A stretch of DNA of 64,000 nt from Gadus chalcogrammus (lineage: Eukaryota > Chordata > Actinopteri > Gadiformes > Gadidae): contig NC_079420.1 of the NCBI RefSeq assembly GCF_026213295.1, positions 4,424,268 through 4,488,267 of the forward strand, written 5' to 3'. Under the pieces are notes generated by a model, which saw only the letters and a list, made by a program, of their open reading frames with translations, was not told the origin of the DNA and ran no database searches. The first letter of the stretch is position 1. Every line of letters starts with the position of its first letter. The translations under genes and the position numbers were made by a program. Shown piece after piece: positions 1-12,613 of this stretch.

Positions 1-834
1 AGAGTGTCGCTTCACCTTTGTCTGGGACATTGCTCATGTCAAGACCAAGTCGTTACTTTTGTTTTGTCATTTTTATTTCAAATTAGAACTGTTGATTTGT
101 TGCGATACTTTTAGTTTGGTTTACCGAAGAACACAGGGTGTCCTGGTAATCAATCATTGTTTGTCCGTGTGAGTGTGTGAGTGTGTGTGCGTGTGCTGTA
201 TCTCCATTCTGCAGCATCTTGTGTTTTGGATGAGCTACAGTCTCCCGAGATGTAGCAGCTTGCGAAAAAAGATGGAGACATGGTTCTTCCATGGCTGCCC
301 GGCAAAGCCAGAATTACAACTCTGGATGTGTTCACGGAAATGGGTGAGGGTTTTTGGCTCGATGACAGAAACCTGATGAGGAGCCACCTATGTCAACTGG
401 CAGGTGGGATTAGCTTTTGCATCTGTCTTTAACTGCTAGTATTCGGTGTGCTTGCCAGGGTGCAGCCGGAAACAGCGGATGGCAAAGAAAGGTGTGATGT
501 CAAATTAAGAGCGCAGGTTTTAAAAAAAAAAACACTCAAAATTAGATAATGACAGTTGTCTCTTGGAGTGATCCAATCTCTTCTGCGCGCACACACATAT
601 GTGCTAATGTTTACTGTCAGCAACCCCAGTTTTTTGAGAGCGAGGGGAGGGGGGGGGGGGGGGGGGGGGGCGGCGGGCAAAGAGATGGGCCAAACGGCAG
701 AAATGAACATTCCATTCCCCGACTGTAAGGAATTAACATAATTGCCGCACTCAAGATTGAGGTGCGATACACAAGGAACAAGCACGCACAAAAAAAAGAA
801 GCAATTCCCAACGAGACCCTGTTTCATATCAATC
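1..834. other. Non-coding stretch without a recognised gene
   Basis: No coding region can be supported. Positions 206-344 form a stop-free stretch preceded by a pyrimidine-rich AG and followed by ATGG/GTGAGG, so it could be mistaken for an exon, but its translation is not recognised and composition is ordinary. A G-run and a short TG-rich tract (167-194) are the only repeats. Confidence 0.5.
649..670. repeat. Poly-G run (22 G)
   Basis: Twenty-two consecutive G follow a GAGGGGA lead-in. It is a homopolymer able to form G-quadruplex and prone to assembly length error. Confidence 0.95.
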
Positions 835-1070
835 TCAATGTAATCACAGGACATTAATGAGGCTCTTAATTACAATTCCCCTAAAGGTACCCCCCCCCCC
901 CTCGCCCCCTCAATCAGCTCTCCCCTATCCAGCCCTTATGGGTGTGAGGTAACCTGTAATCAACCATTCCCATCAGGAAGGCCGTACATCGCTGGGAGTC
1001 CCAAGAGACCGCTCCCATTAATGGGTGGAGATTAATTAATCAAGGTGGTGGAGGTGTTTCTCTCTGGGGA
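835..1070. promoter_or_regulatory. Candidate conserved non-coding element (homeodomain-site rich)
   Basis: The stretch holds TAATTA, TAATCA, a perfect 12-bp palindrome CCCATTAATGGG (1014-1025) and ATTAATTAAT (1031-1040) in otherwise complex, repeat-free sequence, apart from a 12-C run at 890-901. Clustered homeodomain-type sites are typical of developmental enhancers. This is inference from texture only; no alignment was possible. Confidence 0.3.
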
Positions 1071-1371
1071 GCCGGGGGGGTGGGGGGGTTGTCTTTTCAT
1101 TATTAAGATAGTTCCACTATAGAGCAGAATTGAGGCCATAGTAATTTTTAGATTTGGCAACACGCGAGAGAGTGGTTTTAACGAGAGCATAATGGGGGCC
1201 CACTGCTGATATGGGTTGTATAATAACTAAATGGTCTTAATTATGTTTTTTTATATCTATTGGTTAGGGATAGTCTTTACTGTTATCCTATATTATGGAA
1301 ATAATACTATGGATTTATGGATTTAATGATCTGCAGATGGACTTGGCGCACGCTGAAATGAGCACGGTTTA

Positions 1372-1375
<4 letters not shown>

Positions 1376-1412
<37 letters not shown>
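1376..1412. repeat. (AT)n microsatellite
   Basis: Pure AT dinucleotide array of about 18 units. The neighbouring 1590-1640 is also AT-rich. Confidence 0.95.
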
Positions 1413-1414
<2 letters not shown>

Positions 1415-1546
1415 CTGGATAAGGTATTGGAGAAAGCCAGTTCCATAAACCCAAAGAGACAGACTATAGCTCATCAGAGCCATCAATGTAAATGCAATAA
1501 GTGCACATAAGCATACTGCATATACCTATAGCTTTTCTGACACAGT

Positions 1547-1999
1547 TAAAGTGTAATTCCGGCGCAAATTGAGCCCAGGGTCTTAAAATATATAAATAAA
1601 ATAAAAAATATATATAAATATAAATTATATTAATTATAAATTCCAAAACGTTCCTCCTTGAACTGAACTCCGGCGCATTCGGCAATCGACTTGTGTGGAC
1701 TTCGTGTAAACACGGACCTACCGGTAATGCTTGTTAAACTGTCTTTTTAATTGAACTCCGGGTTTGCAAACCAAGTTGTTTGTGCTTCCTTTTATTTTAA
1801 GAATATTAGTGGTTAAAAAAATGCCGATTTGGAAGCAAAACTCAATGCCCCAAGACAATAACATGGACGCCAAACATTGCGCCTGGCAAACTATAATACT
1901 CAATTTTCAATGAAAAGGTGTCTGGAGGGCTTATTTGATGGGTTTTCATGCCAAAACAAAGACCCTGGGTTCAATTTGCGCCGGAATTACGCTTTAAGG
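1547..1999. repeat. Pair of inverted 37-bp arms around about 375 bp
   Basis: The left arm (about 1547-1585) reads TTAAAGTGTAATTCCGGCGC then AAATTGAGCCCAGGGTCTT. The right arm (about 1962-1999) is its reverse complement with two mismatches. The right arm runs straight into a SINE-like stretch. The spacer is AT-rich, non-coding. Either these are two opposite copies of one dispersed repeat, or the ends of a foldback/MITE element; no target duplication was identified. Confidence 0.6.
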
Positions 2000-2140
2000 T
2001 CTTAGGACTAAGGTGATCGACTCCCCGCCGAAAGGATCTGGGTGTGAACTTCAGAGTTTGCAGTCTTTCCTGCAAGATACCTAACCCCTACTTGCTCCTT
2101 AATGACATGCCTCTAAATATGTCGTGCCTTATCTATACCA
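1995..2140 (+). mobile_element. tRNA-derived SINE, degenerate
   Basis: The segment has a tRNA-like head (ACTAAGGTGATCGACTCC, CCGCCGAAAGGATCTGGG with a damaged B box GTGTGAAC). It is followed by the tail CCTGCAAGATACCTAACCCC and TACTTGCTCCTTAATGACAT. The same tail wording recurs in the pieces at 43,265 and 60,942, so it belongs to the same SINE group. Ends are approximate and no TSD was found. Confidence 0.55.
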
Positions 2141-2655
2141 CGTATCCAGTGTTCACTGTCAGTGGATTCGGATGAACGTGTCTGCGAAATGAAAAGATCT
2201 AACAACCAACATACCACATACGAGGGGCCTGACGACTATACAGAGTCCTGTCTGGCCCATGTATAAACATGAACCCCCTTGCTTTTGTCAGAAGAACACT
2301 ATCCTTCTTATTGCTATATTCTCTTCGTTCAATTTCTATCCATCCCTTACCCTGAAGTGGCTACGTGTTAGTGTTTTTGTGCACAGTGCGTGCGTGTGAG
2401 TGAGTGTGTGTGTCTCTGTGTGCGCATGTGCATCTGTGCGTGTGTGTGTGGAGAGGTGAAACGCAAGCAAGATGAGGTCTGTGTGTTAGTGTTACTGTCG
2501 TCTCCTCTGCTGCACACTGCTCCTACTCCGCCAGAGAAAGAAAAGAACAGCGGCAGTGAGAGAGCTGGCAGTGGAGTGGAGATAGCCACAGCATTCGCCC
2601 AGAGGAAGGTTTCAAAGGCCAAAGGATGTCAAAACATTAGTGACACAGGAAAGGG

Positions 2656-2782
<127 letters not shown>

Positions 2783-3917
2783 AATAGAGAGTGAATACAA
2801 GGGTAATCAGACGCACATCATACAGAGAAGGGATCCTTTGTTTAACTTAGTAGTTGGATATAGAAGTTGAAATGATGAAAGGTTTTGAAGCTTTTTACCA
2901 GAGCATAATTTGAGGCTGTCTTTTAACGCCCATGAAAGTCCTCTAATGAAAACCATCCGTCAGATTGGTAATCTTTAGGAACGATTAATAATTAATAATG
3001 GTCTCAGATATTCAATTCAAAATCGGTTTTATTTTTCAATGCACTGTAGAAGGTGCCTGTGTCGAATCAGCCCCAGTTATCTTACTTCCCCTTCCAAACT
3101 GACAAGTCATTAGCATCTCTAAAGTTATCCAGTCCACAAGTTTTCTCTTTTGAAAAGTGTGTTCGTTGGGTATTTGATCTTGTGGTGTTAGCAGTTCAAA
3201 TTTGGTTTGGGTGACAGGCAGCCAATTGCGGTTATAATGTAGGAATTGGTAAATCAAGGGATTGCATGTCTTCCCCTTAGGGTCTAAAGGGGTTGAGATG
3301 GTCTTTTAAAAATACATGGTGCATGATCTGTTGCGAAGAATTTTTTATTCTGTGATGTAAAAGTTCAGCTTTTTATCCTGAAACGTACTTAGTAAAAGTC
3401 CAAACTCGTCCACGACATGTTGAATCATATAAGTACAGTATAAATGTTCAAGAGGTTTCTTCCCGACTCTGACTCTGAGTGTTAAAGATTTGCAAACACC
3501 ATTTGGCCTTAACACAACCTTCGACACCAGCTAATTCAAATGTAAAAAGCTGAACACAAATATAATAAATGATAAACACACGAGATACCATCGTCCAACA
3601 GGCGACACATGGCTCACGCCATGACGTCCACGGGTGGCGCTGTGGCGTTGTTTCCGACGGGAAACGATTCACGGCCCCTATAGAGGGGTCTGACCTTTTG
3701 AAGGGATCCGAGGACAGCCGAACGTGGTGGTGATTCCTCTCGGTCACAGCCATGCTCCTCTGGAATGCCAAACCAGTGACTGCAAGAGACAGATACCGGC
3801 TGTTTCTGCGCAGGGATGGGGAGTGGAATGCTGGGATGGAGGGGGAGCAGAGCCCTGAGGAGCGCTGCGGTCCTGATGGGATGGATATAGCCCTCATGGA
3901 TGTGGAGGAGAAAGGGA

Positions 3918-3940
3918 GGGGGGGGGGGGGGGGGGGGGGG
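3918..3940. repeat. Poly-G run (23 G)
   Basis: Twenty-three consecutive G, about 85 bp upstream of a GT array. Confidence 0.95.
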
Positions 3941-4024
3941 TCGGCTGAGAGGGCTCCTAAATAAGCGGAGCCAGCATGAAGTGTGTTGCGGGGACTGGGA
4001 TTTGGGGCCCATTTGCCTGCAGGG

Positions 4025-4151
<127 letters not shown>

Positions 4152-5043
4152 GACCAGCTCATCTCTCTCCATTAATTTGATGTCCTGCAGAAAGCCCACA
4201 CAGGGATTACTGGCATGCTGAACTATGTTTCGCCTCCCCACTAGCCTGTGCTGTGGCTGCTGCTACTAATACTCCTACTACTAAAACTGAAAACTACTCT
4301 TCTACTACGACCACTTTTACAACTACTCCAACTACTGCTACTACTACTACAAAAATGATGTGATAACACTTTAAAATGTTGTGCAGCCAAAAACTATCAA
4401 AGAATTCACACTATGTTGAATAGTGAATTCTTACGACTTATGGAAATTACCGAAACCAGGAGCAAAGGGGAATTTGAATTGCACAGGGAGGTACGGCGCA
4501 AGCTCTTGAATGTGCCTCTGCATAATCATTCATTCATTAATTTAAGCTATGGCTCTATGAACGAACAAGGCAACGGTATACGCAGAAGAACGATATAATA
4601 CAAGACGGCGATCAATCAGCAAAATTGTTCAGTAGGCGGTCGCTTGTCACCAATCGCTACTCCTATGCATAATGACGTTGAGCTCTGCGTCCATTCTCAA
4701 ATGACGGTCTCCTTGTCTCCAATGTTTACAGGCGGCGTGAATGCACAGTTGTACATTGAGTTTTTGTGGGGCAGATTCAGTGTTGTGTTGAGCTGTGTTT
4801 TTCTCGTGGTGTAAAAATGTCATCATAGTTCTAGGCAAGAAGAGTCTAGTACATTTATAAAAAAAAAACCGAAGGTCTGCTAAATGCCTTAACATGTGAT
4901 GTATATTTAAAAATGTATCTCAGGGTTAGGGTAACGGTCCATCATAACTGTCCTCTTGCTTCCTCGTGCACTGTAAGATATGGACCACACAATCCCTCAA
5001 AGGACAGATGCACGGATTCAGACAGGCAATCCCACACAGGCCG

Positions 5044-5090
5044 AACAAACAAACAAACAAACAAACAAACAACCAAGCAAACAAACAAGA
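5044..5090. repeat. (AAAC)n microsatellite
   Basis: Tetranucleotide ACAA/AAAC array with two interruptions (ACCAAGC) near its middle. Confidence 0.9.
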
Positions 5091-6715
5091 GCTGTGTAAA
5101 TCAGCCCCCACGCCCACGCACGCGGTCCTAGTGCTGGGCTTACTAAGCCTTGTTCAGAGATGAGCTTTGCATCGCTCAGGTTCTTTTTTTATAAATCCAA
5201 TCAGCCGTTTATATTGCCTGTGGTGGGCGGCCGGGCTGCACCTACGCGGTTGTAATTCACACCAGCGGGGGACTCTTAACGCTGGATATCCCAGGGCCGT
5301 GCGCTCGGCACTAAAACGATCAGCCCGGATGATCTAATGCTCCACCCACACCGCTCATTTTTTCGGACAACTTTTCCCATGTTGCTGTGCTCTTCACCCC
5401 CTTGTTGTTACTGAATAATTCACCTCCGGGAAGATGATTCAGGGGGGTCACGGCAGGACCTGTCCTTCCTGCTGTATTTCATTGCCGTGTAGCTCCTGAA
5501 ACGGAATATAGCCGCGTAACAAGCGACCAGCGGTGGGGTGGTGGTGTAGCTTGGTGGTGGTTTCGCCACCACTGCCTTAAATCAGGACCTGAGTCCTGGA
5601 AATACATTCAAACATAAAACATGAGCATAAACATGACATGAAGGGGATTTATTTTCCTTTTCTCTTTTTATATTTATTTCATGATTGTCCCAAAATGTTA
5701 TACGAGCATTTTGTCGTAGGAAGGTGAAAGGTAGACGGGAGAGAACAAAGTCAATTCGGTTCGACCCCTGTGATTTTTTTTTATTACTAATTAATAAATG
5801 TAAACAATTATTTCAGCATGAAGAAAAAAACCTACTATTAATGAATAACAAATCCTTTTACACTTTTTTTTATATCCTCTATGCTCATTGTTTTGTGTCC
5901 AACGTCAACTCAAGATCATATTTTATAATTGTTATAACTGAATTGCCCCTGTCATACAACCTTTGACACAAACTATCAGTGCAACAGCATTTAATTACTG
6001 AACCAACCTGTTCTTTGTGAAGAGAAGGGAACATGTTAATTTTGATGCAATTTCATTTTTTTTTCGGCTGCATGCACATTTTAGACTGCCCCTAATATAT
6101 GCGAGAACAGAGAATCTCTGTTGGAGTTTTCACTGCATTATTTCATGCTATTGTAGCACGAATAAAAATGACTGGATTCATGCATGGAGTTAGTAAAGGA
6201 CCTACATGGAATCGTTGTGGTGAATGTTGGGTTATTACATTCAAAGTATTCATGGCTGTGTGTTGTTAAAGTCTAGCAGCCACATATTTGACCCATTTTT
6301 TATTTTAGAAGAGAAGTAGACACGGATTAACTGCATATGATTGACACTGCATTGCAGTCATGTGGCTGTGTTTGTACTCAAAACACACTTTAAAAGCTCT
6401 TAATATCATGGCCAGAAGAAAAATTTCCGATTAACGTTTGCCCTTGCTAATGTAATGCCATTCATTTATAAAACGTCCTTTTACTTATTTATAAAACTTT
6501 AAATAGTTATAAAATAATAAAGGAAATAACCGCACGTCTTCTGGCAGGTTAAAGCAAACAAACAATTCTGTTGTGTGGTATACTGTGCTGTTGACGACTG
6601 AATACAAATGTTCCCTCATCCTGAACTTGTTGCTCACCTCCAAAATTCCTAATGTTTTAATCATTTCCCCTCGCGGGACTTGTTTTAGAGAGGGCTTTTC
6701 AGTTCACAAAAGGGG

Positions 6716-6810
6716 ACACACACACAGACACACACACACACACGCACACAGGCACACAGGCACACACACACACACACACAGGCACACACACAGGCACACA
6801 CAGACATATT
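6716..6810. repeat. Impure (CA)n tract
   Basis: CA repeats are broken repeatedly by G (CACAGGCACA, CACGCACA), giving a compound CA/CAGG array. Confidence 0.9.
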
Positions 6811-6981
6811 ATCGTGGCAGTGGGGGAACCTTTTGATATGATTCCGGTGAATGAGATGGTGTCGGAATGCTAAGTCCTCGTTTTGCATTCCTCACACCTC
6901 CGTTCCTCTGGCCCTCCTCACCATACCTCTCGTGTTTGATGGAGAGCTCAGGCCCGGCTTCGATGTTAACCTCCCCGGTCA

Positions 6982-7002
6982 CCCCCCCCCCCCCCCCCCC
7001 CC
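6982..7002. repeat. Poly-C run (21 C)
   Basis: Homopolymer C followed by ACCCACC. Confidence 0.95.
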
Positions 7003-7130
7003 ACCCACCTGCCTGCTTTTAATTCTGCTCAGGTGTTCCCGGTGGGAGTCTTCACACGCTGCAAGCCTCTCTGCACCGCGCTTATTCCCTGGGGAGGGAT
7101 TCAGAAATCACACCTCGGAATTGTAGCAAT

Positions 7131-7163
7131 CCCCCTCCCCCCTCCCCCCTCCCCCCTCCCCCC
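7131..7163. repeat. CCCCCCT tandem repeat, about 4 units
   Basis: Unit CCCCCCT is repeated about four times then CCCCCCACCCACC. The complementary strand has four or more G6 tracts separated by A, so it is a strong G-quadruplex candidate. Confidence 0.9.
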
Positions 7164-7254
7164 ACCCACCAACTACTGCGATTGACAACACTCCCTTCTG
7201 TTGCAGGGAGTCCCCTGTCTTCCGTGCTGCGGCTGTTTACCTTTTCAATATTTT

Positions 7255-7273
7255 CGCTTTTATCCGAAGCGAC
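7255..7273. repeat. Copy of dispersed fish motif CGCTTTTATCC..AAGCGAC
   Basis: Reads CGCTTTTATCCGAAGCGAC. It is one of five related copies in the window (also 9834, 10,715, 13,994 and 24,147). I recognise the motif as part of a very common teleost interspersed repeat. Confidence 0.5.
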
Positions 7274-7539
7274 TCAGAGTGAAATCAGACAGCCACGTGA
7301 CGGCTGGGGAGAGGGAGGCATTGTGCGGGAGCACGCCTTCGGGTTAGGCTGAGGCCATCGGGGATTGGATCCGGCAGCTTTTGGCTCCGAGCGAACACCC
7401 CAACTTCCGCTACAATATTCTGTCACAACAAAAAAGGCGGTGGGCGTCTGACATCGACGCTAGGTTTTGGCATCTGGCGTTGTGTGTTTGGAATGGTTTT
7501 TTGGGGAAAGTGCAAAGGGGAGCCTGTTGTTTGAGGGGC

Positions 7540-7557
7540 GGGGGGGGGGGGGGGGGG
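7540..7557. repeat. Poly-G run (18 G)
   Basis: Homopolymer G in a GC-rich neighbourhood. Confidence 0.95.
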
Positions 7558-8349
7558 TGCACAGCCAGACCGATAACGACGAGGAAGGACCCGTGTCGAG
7601 GAGGCCTCCATGTTGAATCCGTCTCGCCTCACAGTCTGCCATGCTGCCGGCCTGCACGGTTACCATGGCTTCTCTCTGCCGCTCTCCCATCATCCTCTTG
7701 GGTGTTTTGGTTTCACACTCTAATGAGGGTTATCGGCGGGATAATGTAGATCTAAAATTAGCAGGCTCATTTGAGATCAAGTGGATGTTTTGTGGCTGTA
7801 CGGACTGATTATTTTTGTCTTACAAAGTTAATTTGCTGCGGTTGTCAGCATGTCATCACCGGTGCCTGTTGGTGTATCAATCTCAATCAGTAATCTACAG
7901 AAGGTATATTTGTAACCAAAGCTAAACTGAATTAACCTGACGCGCCAGACGGTGTGTTACACAGAACCATCTGGAAAGTCGTCCTTGGAAAACTGGTTGA
8001 AAAAAGGGCAGGCAAATACTTGGCAGGTGATTGGATGAACCATCTGTCCATCAGGGTCTATCAGGTAGATCACGCCGTTCCTCCCAGGACGCTGATTAGT
8101 CCGAGCCACTGTGGTTCGGCAGCAAGCGCATAACCCATCACCTGAAGCCTGGAAGTATTCTGGCGTGATCGTGATGGTGCGAAACTAGCTCCATCTCATG
8201 GTAAAAAAAACTGCATAGCATTAGATGCTATTGCATGATTAAAATCCATGTTGATGAGGATACTCAAGGATGTCGCATATATGTGGACATCAGGGATCAG
8301 ACCCAGTATCTTTTCAGCTCAGAGTAGCCAGTATAGCCTCTATGCTCCC

Positions 8350-8386
8350 CGCCCGCACGCACGCACGCACGCACACATATATATAT
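8350..8386. repeat. Compound (GCAC)n(AT)n microsatellite
   Basis: GCAC units pass directly into CACATATATATAT. Confidence 0.9.
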
Positions 8387-9023
8387 TAAATTCTGCGACC
8401 ACATCCAAGGAAGGCCTACTCTTACACCTAAAGTCCTCAATTTACTACTTGATGGCAACAGCTCAATATCAGTAGCACGGCAGTAAAACATAATTAGTTA
8501 TGTACCTTCCGTAAATCGTTCGATAACGCAGCGTTATCGCTGGCCTGTGATCACTCTTAGTTCTTTATTTACCAATGCTTCCAATCACATTGTCGAGTAG
8601 TTAACTCATTCATGCGCTCCATATATGAAACCAATTGAATTGAAAACCCAAATGTTGTACTTAGTATTAGTCATACTGGAGCAATTGTTTCGATTGATCA
8701 CGAGCAAGACAATGCAACTTGTTCTATTAAAATATTTGTTCCAGTGAATCAATGAATTCAACTGTTGCTGATGTGTTTTTACAGTATGACTTGTTTAGGT
8801 AAAAGTCTATTGGATGCTTGGACATTATTGTTTGTGAGTAAGATTACTGAAGTAATATGCCAGTGCTGTTGATTTACAGGAAATTGAATGTTCATATTTT
8901 CTAATACATCTTACCTTAGCTTGTCTTGTCTTATCTAACTGTTGACAGGCAGTTAATTCAAAATAAATACATTAATCAATTTTTTCAAGGTACAGCTTAA
9001 AATCGTATCATCTCTGTTGATGC

Positions 9024-9069
9024 AAAGTTTCATTGCAATCTCTGTTTGTCCTGATTGCAATGAAACTTT
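9024..9069. repeat. Perfect 17-bp inverted repeat with 12-nt loop
   Basis: Arms AAAGTTTCATTGCAATC (9024-9040) and its exact reverse complement (9053-9069) surround the loop TCTGTTTGTCCT. The pairing stops cleanly at both ends. It is too short and too perfect for a typical pre-miRNA, and flanking sequence is unique. Confidence 0.9.
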
Positions 9070-9821
9070 TTTGAATCCATTCAGAGGGCTTAGGTGCCGA
9101 CTATGTTGAAATATCCAATGTGTGCCTTGACAGGGAAAGCCTTTAAAGGTTTTGTTTCCCAGACAAAAAGGAACGCAACCGCAGCTGCAGGAGAGGGAGA
9201 GGAGCGAGAGCGAGAGAATCAACTGTTTTGTCCAGTTCTTACTTTGAAGCACCGACAAGTTTGATCACGGCGGTAAATGTCCGGGGGAATTGAAGGCACC
9301 GCGTTGAGACAGCCGAAGACAGGTCAGCCACTCCGCCCCACTCAGCCGATTGACTTCACAGACTGAATGTAATTAATTTATTGAGTGCGCCGCCCGGGAG
9401 ATCGAGAGACAGATGGATAAAATGACAGAGCAAATCAAGGTACATCCTTTTGACAGCCTGTTTATGAGGTGTCGAGGGGGCTTTGATCACGACCCGTTGG
9501 GCTGCAGACGGGAGAAGCGGCGTCCAGCCGCAGGCTGTCAGAGCGCTGGACCGATCCCAGAAGGTCTACCGAAAATAAGCAGAAATAGGCCGCAAAGTTG
9601 CTAAAGTTCCCCTGATATTTACATTGCAGCAGCAATAATTGCTGTGTTAAGGAGCAACAGTGCTCTGAGGAAAGCTACTCATTGCTCTTCCCGTGTAGTG
9701 AAGAAGCTGGTGTGAGAACCTGGAGACCTATTTCATGGTTCAACCAGTAAGAAGCCTTTCTGGTCAGTGACAGTATGCATGCTGGCTTAGCACCTGTGAA
9801 TCTACATTGACAACATTTAGG

Positions 9822-9985
9822 GCGTTCAGCAGTCGCTTTTATCTAAAGCAACTTACAATAAGTACATTTGCAAAAAGAGGGTGAGACAGCAATATTTCGC
9901 TGTTGGTACAGTTAAGATGTTCATAGAAACAAGTGCCAAGCACTTACAATAACTAGGTTAACCCATTCCCCACTCACAACAAAGA
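9822..9985. repeat. Dispersed teleost repeat fragment
   Basis: It begins GGGCGTTCAGCAGTCGC, has the CGCTTTTATCTAAAGCAAC motif (9834-9852) and continues CTTACAATAAGTACATTTGC and GGTACAGTTAAGATGTTCAT. I recognise this wording from fish repetitive DNA. Superfamily is unassigned and the ends are approximate. Confidence 0.5.
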
Positions 9986-10714
9986 CGCTACACAATGCTA
10001 AGTTCTATTTTTAAGTGCCAGAATCTAAAACTTACTAATAACAAGTCTTCATGGGTTAAATTACCCTTTAAAATTTATTTACAGAAAACTGATTCCATTA
10101 TTGTTTTTAATAATTAAAAACAATAATTAATTTCAAAATGTGGCAAAGTGTTTGCAGCATGTCAAATAATAAATCATCTTTTATCTCCAGTCTCCAAAAA
10201 CCGAAAAAGCCAGACGTCATATAATATATCGTGTGAGTGATAATTATCGTTCAACATGAATATCAATTTAAATCACAACATAGAACATTTTATGTCTCTG
10301 ACCCCATTTTTACGACTGAAAGTTCCTGCAACCCTTGAATCTCGAATCCGCTTCGCCACACAATATTTTAACCCCATCAACATCACAACATACTTAAGTG
10401 AGCTCAGTGAACTGCTGACCCCAAGGCTGGGGCACAATGATTTGGTAGAATGGTTTAATGAGCAGAGGTCTCACCGCCGCCAACGCCATAAGTCTTTACA
10501 GGAAGATACTAAAACCAGAGCACCCAGTGAGGCCAACACGGAGCCAGGCCTGCCGAGGCAATCCATTGGGCTTCACTTGTCACGGCTAATATATTGTGTT
10601 TTGTGCCATGATCAACCTCTGGTCTGGCAGAGAAGGAGCGGACTACACACTGTGAGGCTGTGGGCAAACGTGACGCCTGCCTGCTTGCTATTATTAGAGT
10701 TATGTATTCATAGA

Positions 10715-10733
10715 CACTTTTATCCAAAGCAAC
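10715..10733. repeat. Copy of dispersed fish motif
   Basis: Reads CACTTTTATCCAAAGCAAC, related to the copies at 7255 and 9834. The repeat may extend to about 10,860. Confidence 0.5.
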
Positions 10734-11489
10734 AAACAGTCAATGCTTTTAGATACGCGTCATTATTACAAGGCTTTGTTGGATACCAGATTGTGATTGG
10801 TAGATTACTGCATTCGGTCTGCTATCTCTGCGGAGCAGACCACTGCTATGAATAACAGAGCGTTGCTATGGATTCAATTTCCAATCGAACGGACACGATT
10901 TTCTTGTGGAAGCAATAAAAAAAAAAAAGATTTAAGGGTAAAATCAATGTTTGTTGTTCTAATTGTGTCAAATTATTGATTTCTTTAGTAAGCAGCTGGT
11001 AATATGAGAAACAATGTATAGCAAGCCAACCTTCAGTTCGATTCAAGACTCTTCCACAGTTTATTTATGACTACGTACAGGTCTGTTGATATTGGAGTTC
11101 AAATCCAAACCTTTAGGCTGGTCCTCAAACGACCTAAAACCACAAGGCTATCCTGCCCCATTATTATTATGAGACTTTTTTTCCCGTTGATTGCAGATCA
11201 TAAATATAATATATATATATTTTTATATTTTGCCCAAGGGCTCCGGAGTAGGCATAAGTTTGGTGTTATTTTATAGGACTTTAATCCAAGCCAATAAAAT
11301 AAAAACTATTCCAGCTTGTAAAATAGATGCTAAGATCAATCTTGTGTGTTTGTGTGTGTCAACTCCCAGTGCCAACTTATTTCTGACACTTACATTACTT
11401 AACTTTGCTTTTTGAGTAATTGTCATTCGGTGACATTTCCTCAAGTCTTGATGTGTCCCTGAAGCTTACTCTTTGTCTTTGTGTGACAG

Positions 11490-11589
<100 letters not shown>

Positions 11590-12162
11590 CTTGTGGTTGG
11601 GCAGCTGGAACAATAGTTGACAATTTAATTTAAAGATTGCTAAAGAAATTGGTGTAAGATACCGGTGTCTTGCTGCCGGGCACATGCCTTCTTTGCGTTG
11701 TGAGGGCCCCTGTTTGGCCCCTATCAGATTGCCCTTTAGACTCACTCATAAACGCTGCCCCTAGCGACGGTTTCTGACAGCCTATCAGGCGGCCAAATGA
11801 CGGCGATAATGGCGGGATTAGCCGTTGACAGAGCCATTTGCGGAATGGCCGACCATTGGGTGGTATTTGTTGTTTGTGGAGAGATACTATCTTCACCTGT
11901 TGCAGTGAGGTCGCAGGTTCCCACCTGGACTAAACAACGAGAAAAGGGGAGGCATGGCAATGAGTTATATACAATAGTACGTGCTGCCTTTATCATCCCC
12001 ATTGGGGGATTCAGAGTGTAGAGAGTGTTTATCGTGGTTTTGTCCCAGTCTCTGTGATTCATTTGAGCATCTATAGTTGCGGTGGATGTTCGTGCTCATG
12101 TTGCACGGCGGAAGTGTGTGTTGTCCTGGTTTTATTTATGCCTCATTTGCTGTGATTATACG

Positions 12163-12613
12163 CAGGGCCGGATCTACCATTAGGGCACACGGCACTGTGC
12201 CCAGGGGCCCCAACCATTCCCAGCCAGTGGGATGGCACCACACGAAATAAACTTTTTTTTTTTTTATGAATGTTTGTACTCTTAAAATAGTTATACATTG
12301 GTATTATTAAATAGGGTATTCATTTAAAATTCATTATTAAAATGAATGTCATAAGAACAGCAATATAATGATTCTGAACAATAGAGTGGCCTAATGTGAC
12401 AGTTAACCCCCCTCCCATAACCTGTCAATTGAGCCAGTCCACCTATGGTGAAAAAAAAAACCTGCGGTAGAGATGAAAAATTGATGAAAAATTGACAGTC
12501 ACAGACATGATGAGACACCAACTGAGTGGTTTCGCTTTTTTCCTGATTTTTTTCGGGGGGGGGGGCTTCAGACATTTGTGCCCAGGGGCCTATGATTTGT
12601 TAATCCGGCCCTG
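12163..12613. mobile_element. Non-autonomous hAT element (CAGGGCCGGAT ends) with perfect 8-bp TSD
   Basis: The left end reads CAGGGCCGGATCTACCA; the right end is the inverted CAGGGCCGGATTAACAA. The flanks are ATTATACG on both sides (12,155-12,162 and 12,614-12,621), an exact 8-bp target duplication as made by hAT transposases. The 451-bp body has T and A runs and a G run near 12,555, with no transposase frame. It is a deletion derivative or MITE needing a transposase in trans. The related element at 40,371 shares the CCGGCCCTG type of end. Confidence 0.92.

Larger units (their letters stand above)
7274..9821. other. Non-coding stretch
   Basis: No gene is supported. It contains a G18 run (7540-7557), a CpG-richer piece at 7300-7660, a GCAC/AT compound tract (8350-8386), a perfect 17-bp hairpin (9024-9069) and purine-rich GAGAG sequence at 9188-9217. 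Positions 7975-8190 have the feel of an old dispersed repeat but could not be assigned. A short frame from 9414 ending at an ATCAAG/GTACAT donor-like site is unconvincing. Confidence 0.45.

Noticed and set aside
206..344. Exon-like segment with AG and GTGAGG borders
   Set aside because: No recognisable peptide and no phase partner nearby. Splice-like borders are common by chance.
10256..10855. 199-codon plus-strand open frame
   Set aside because: No recognisable domain, and its final third overlaps a dispersed repeat copy. AT-rich vertebrate DNA yields such frames by chance.
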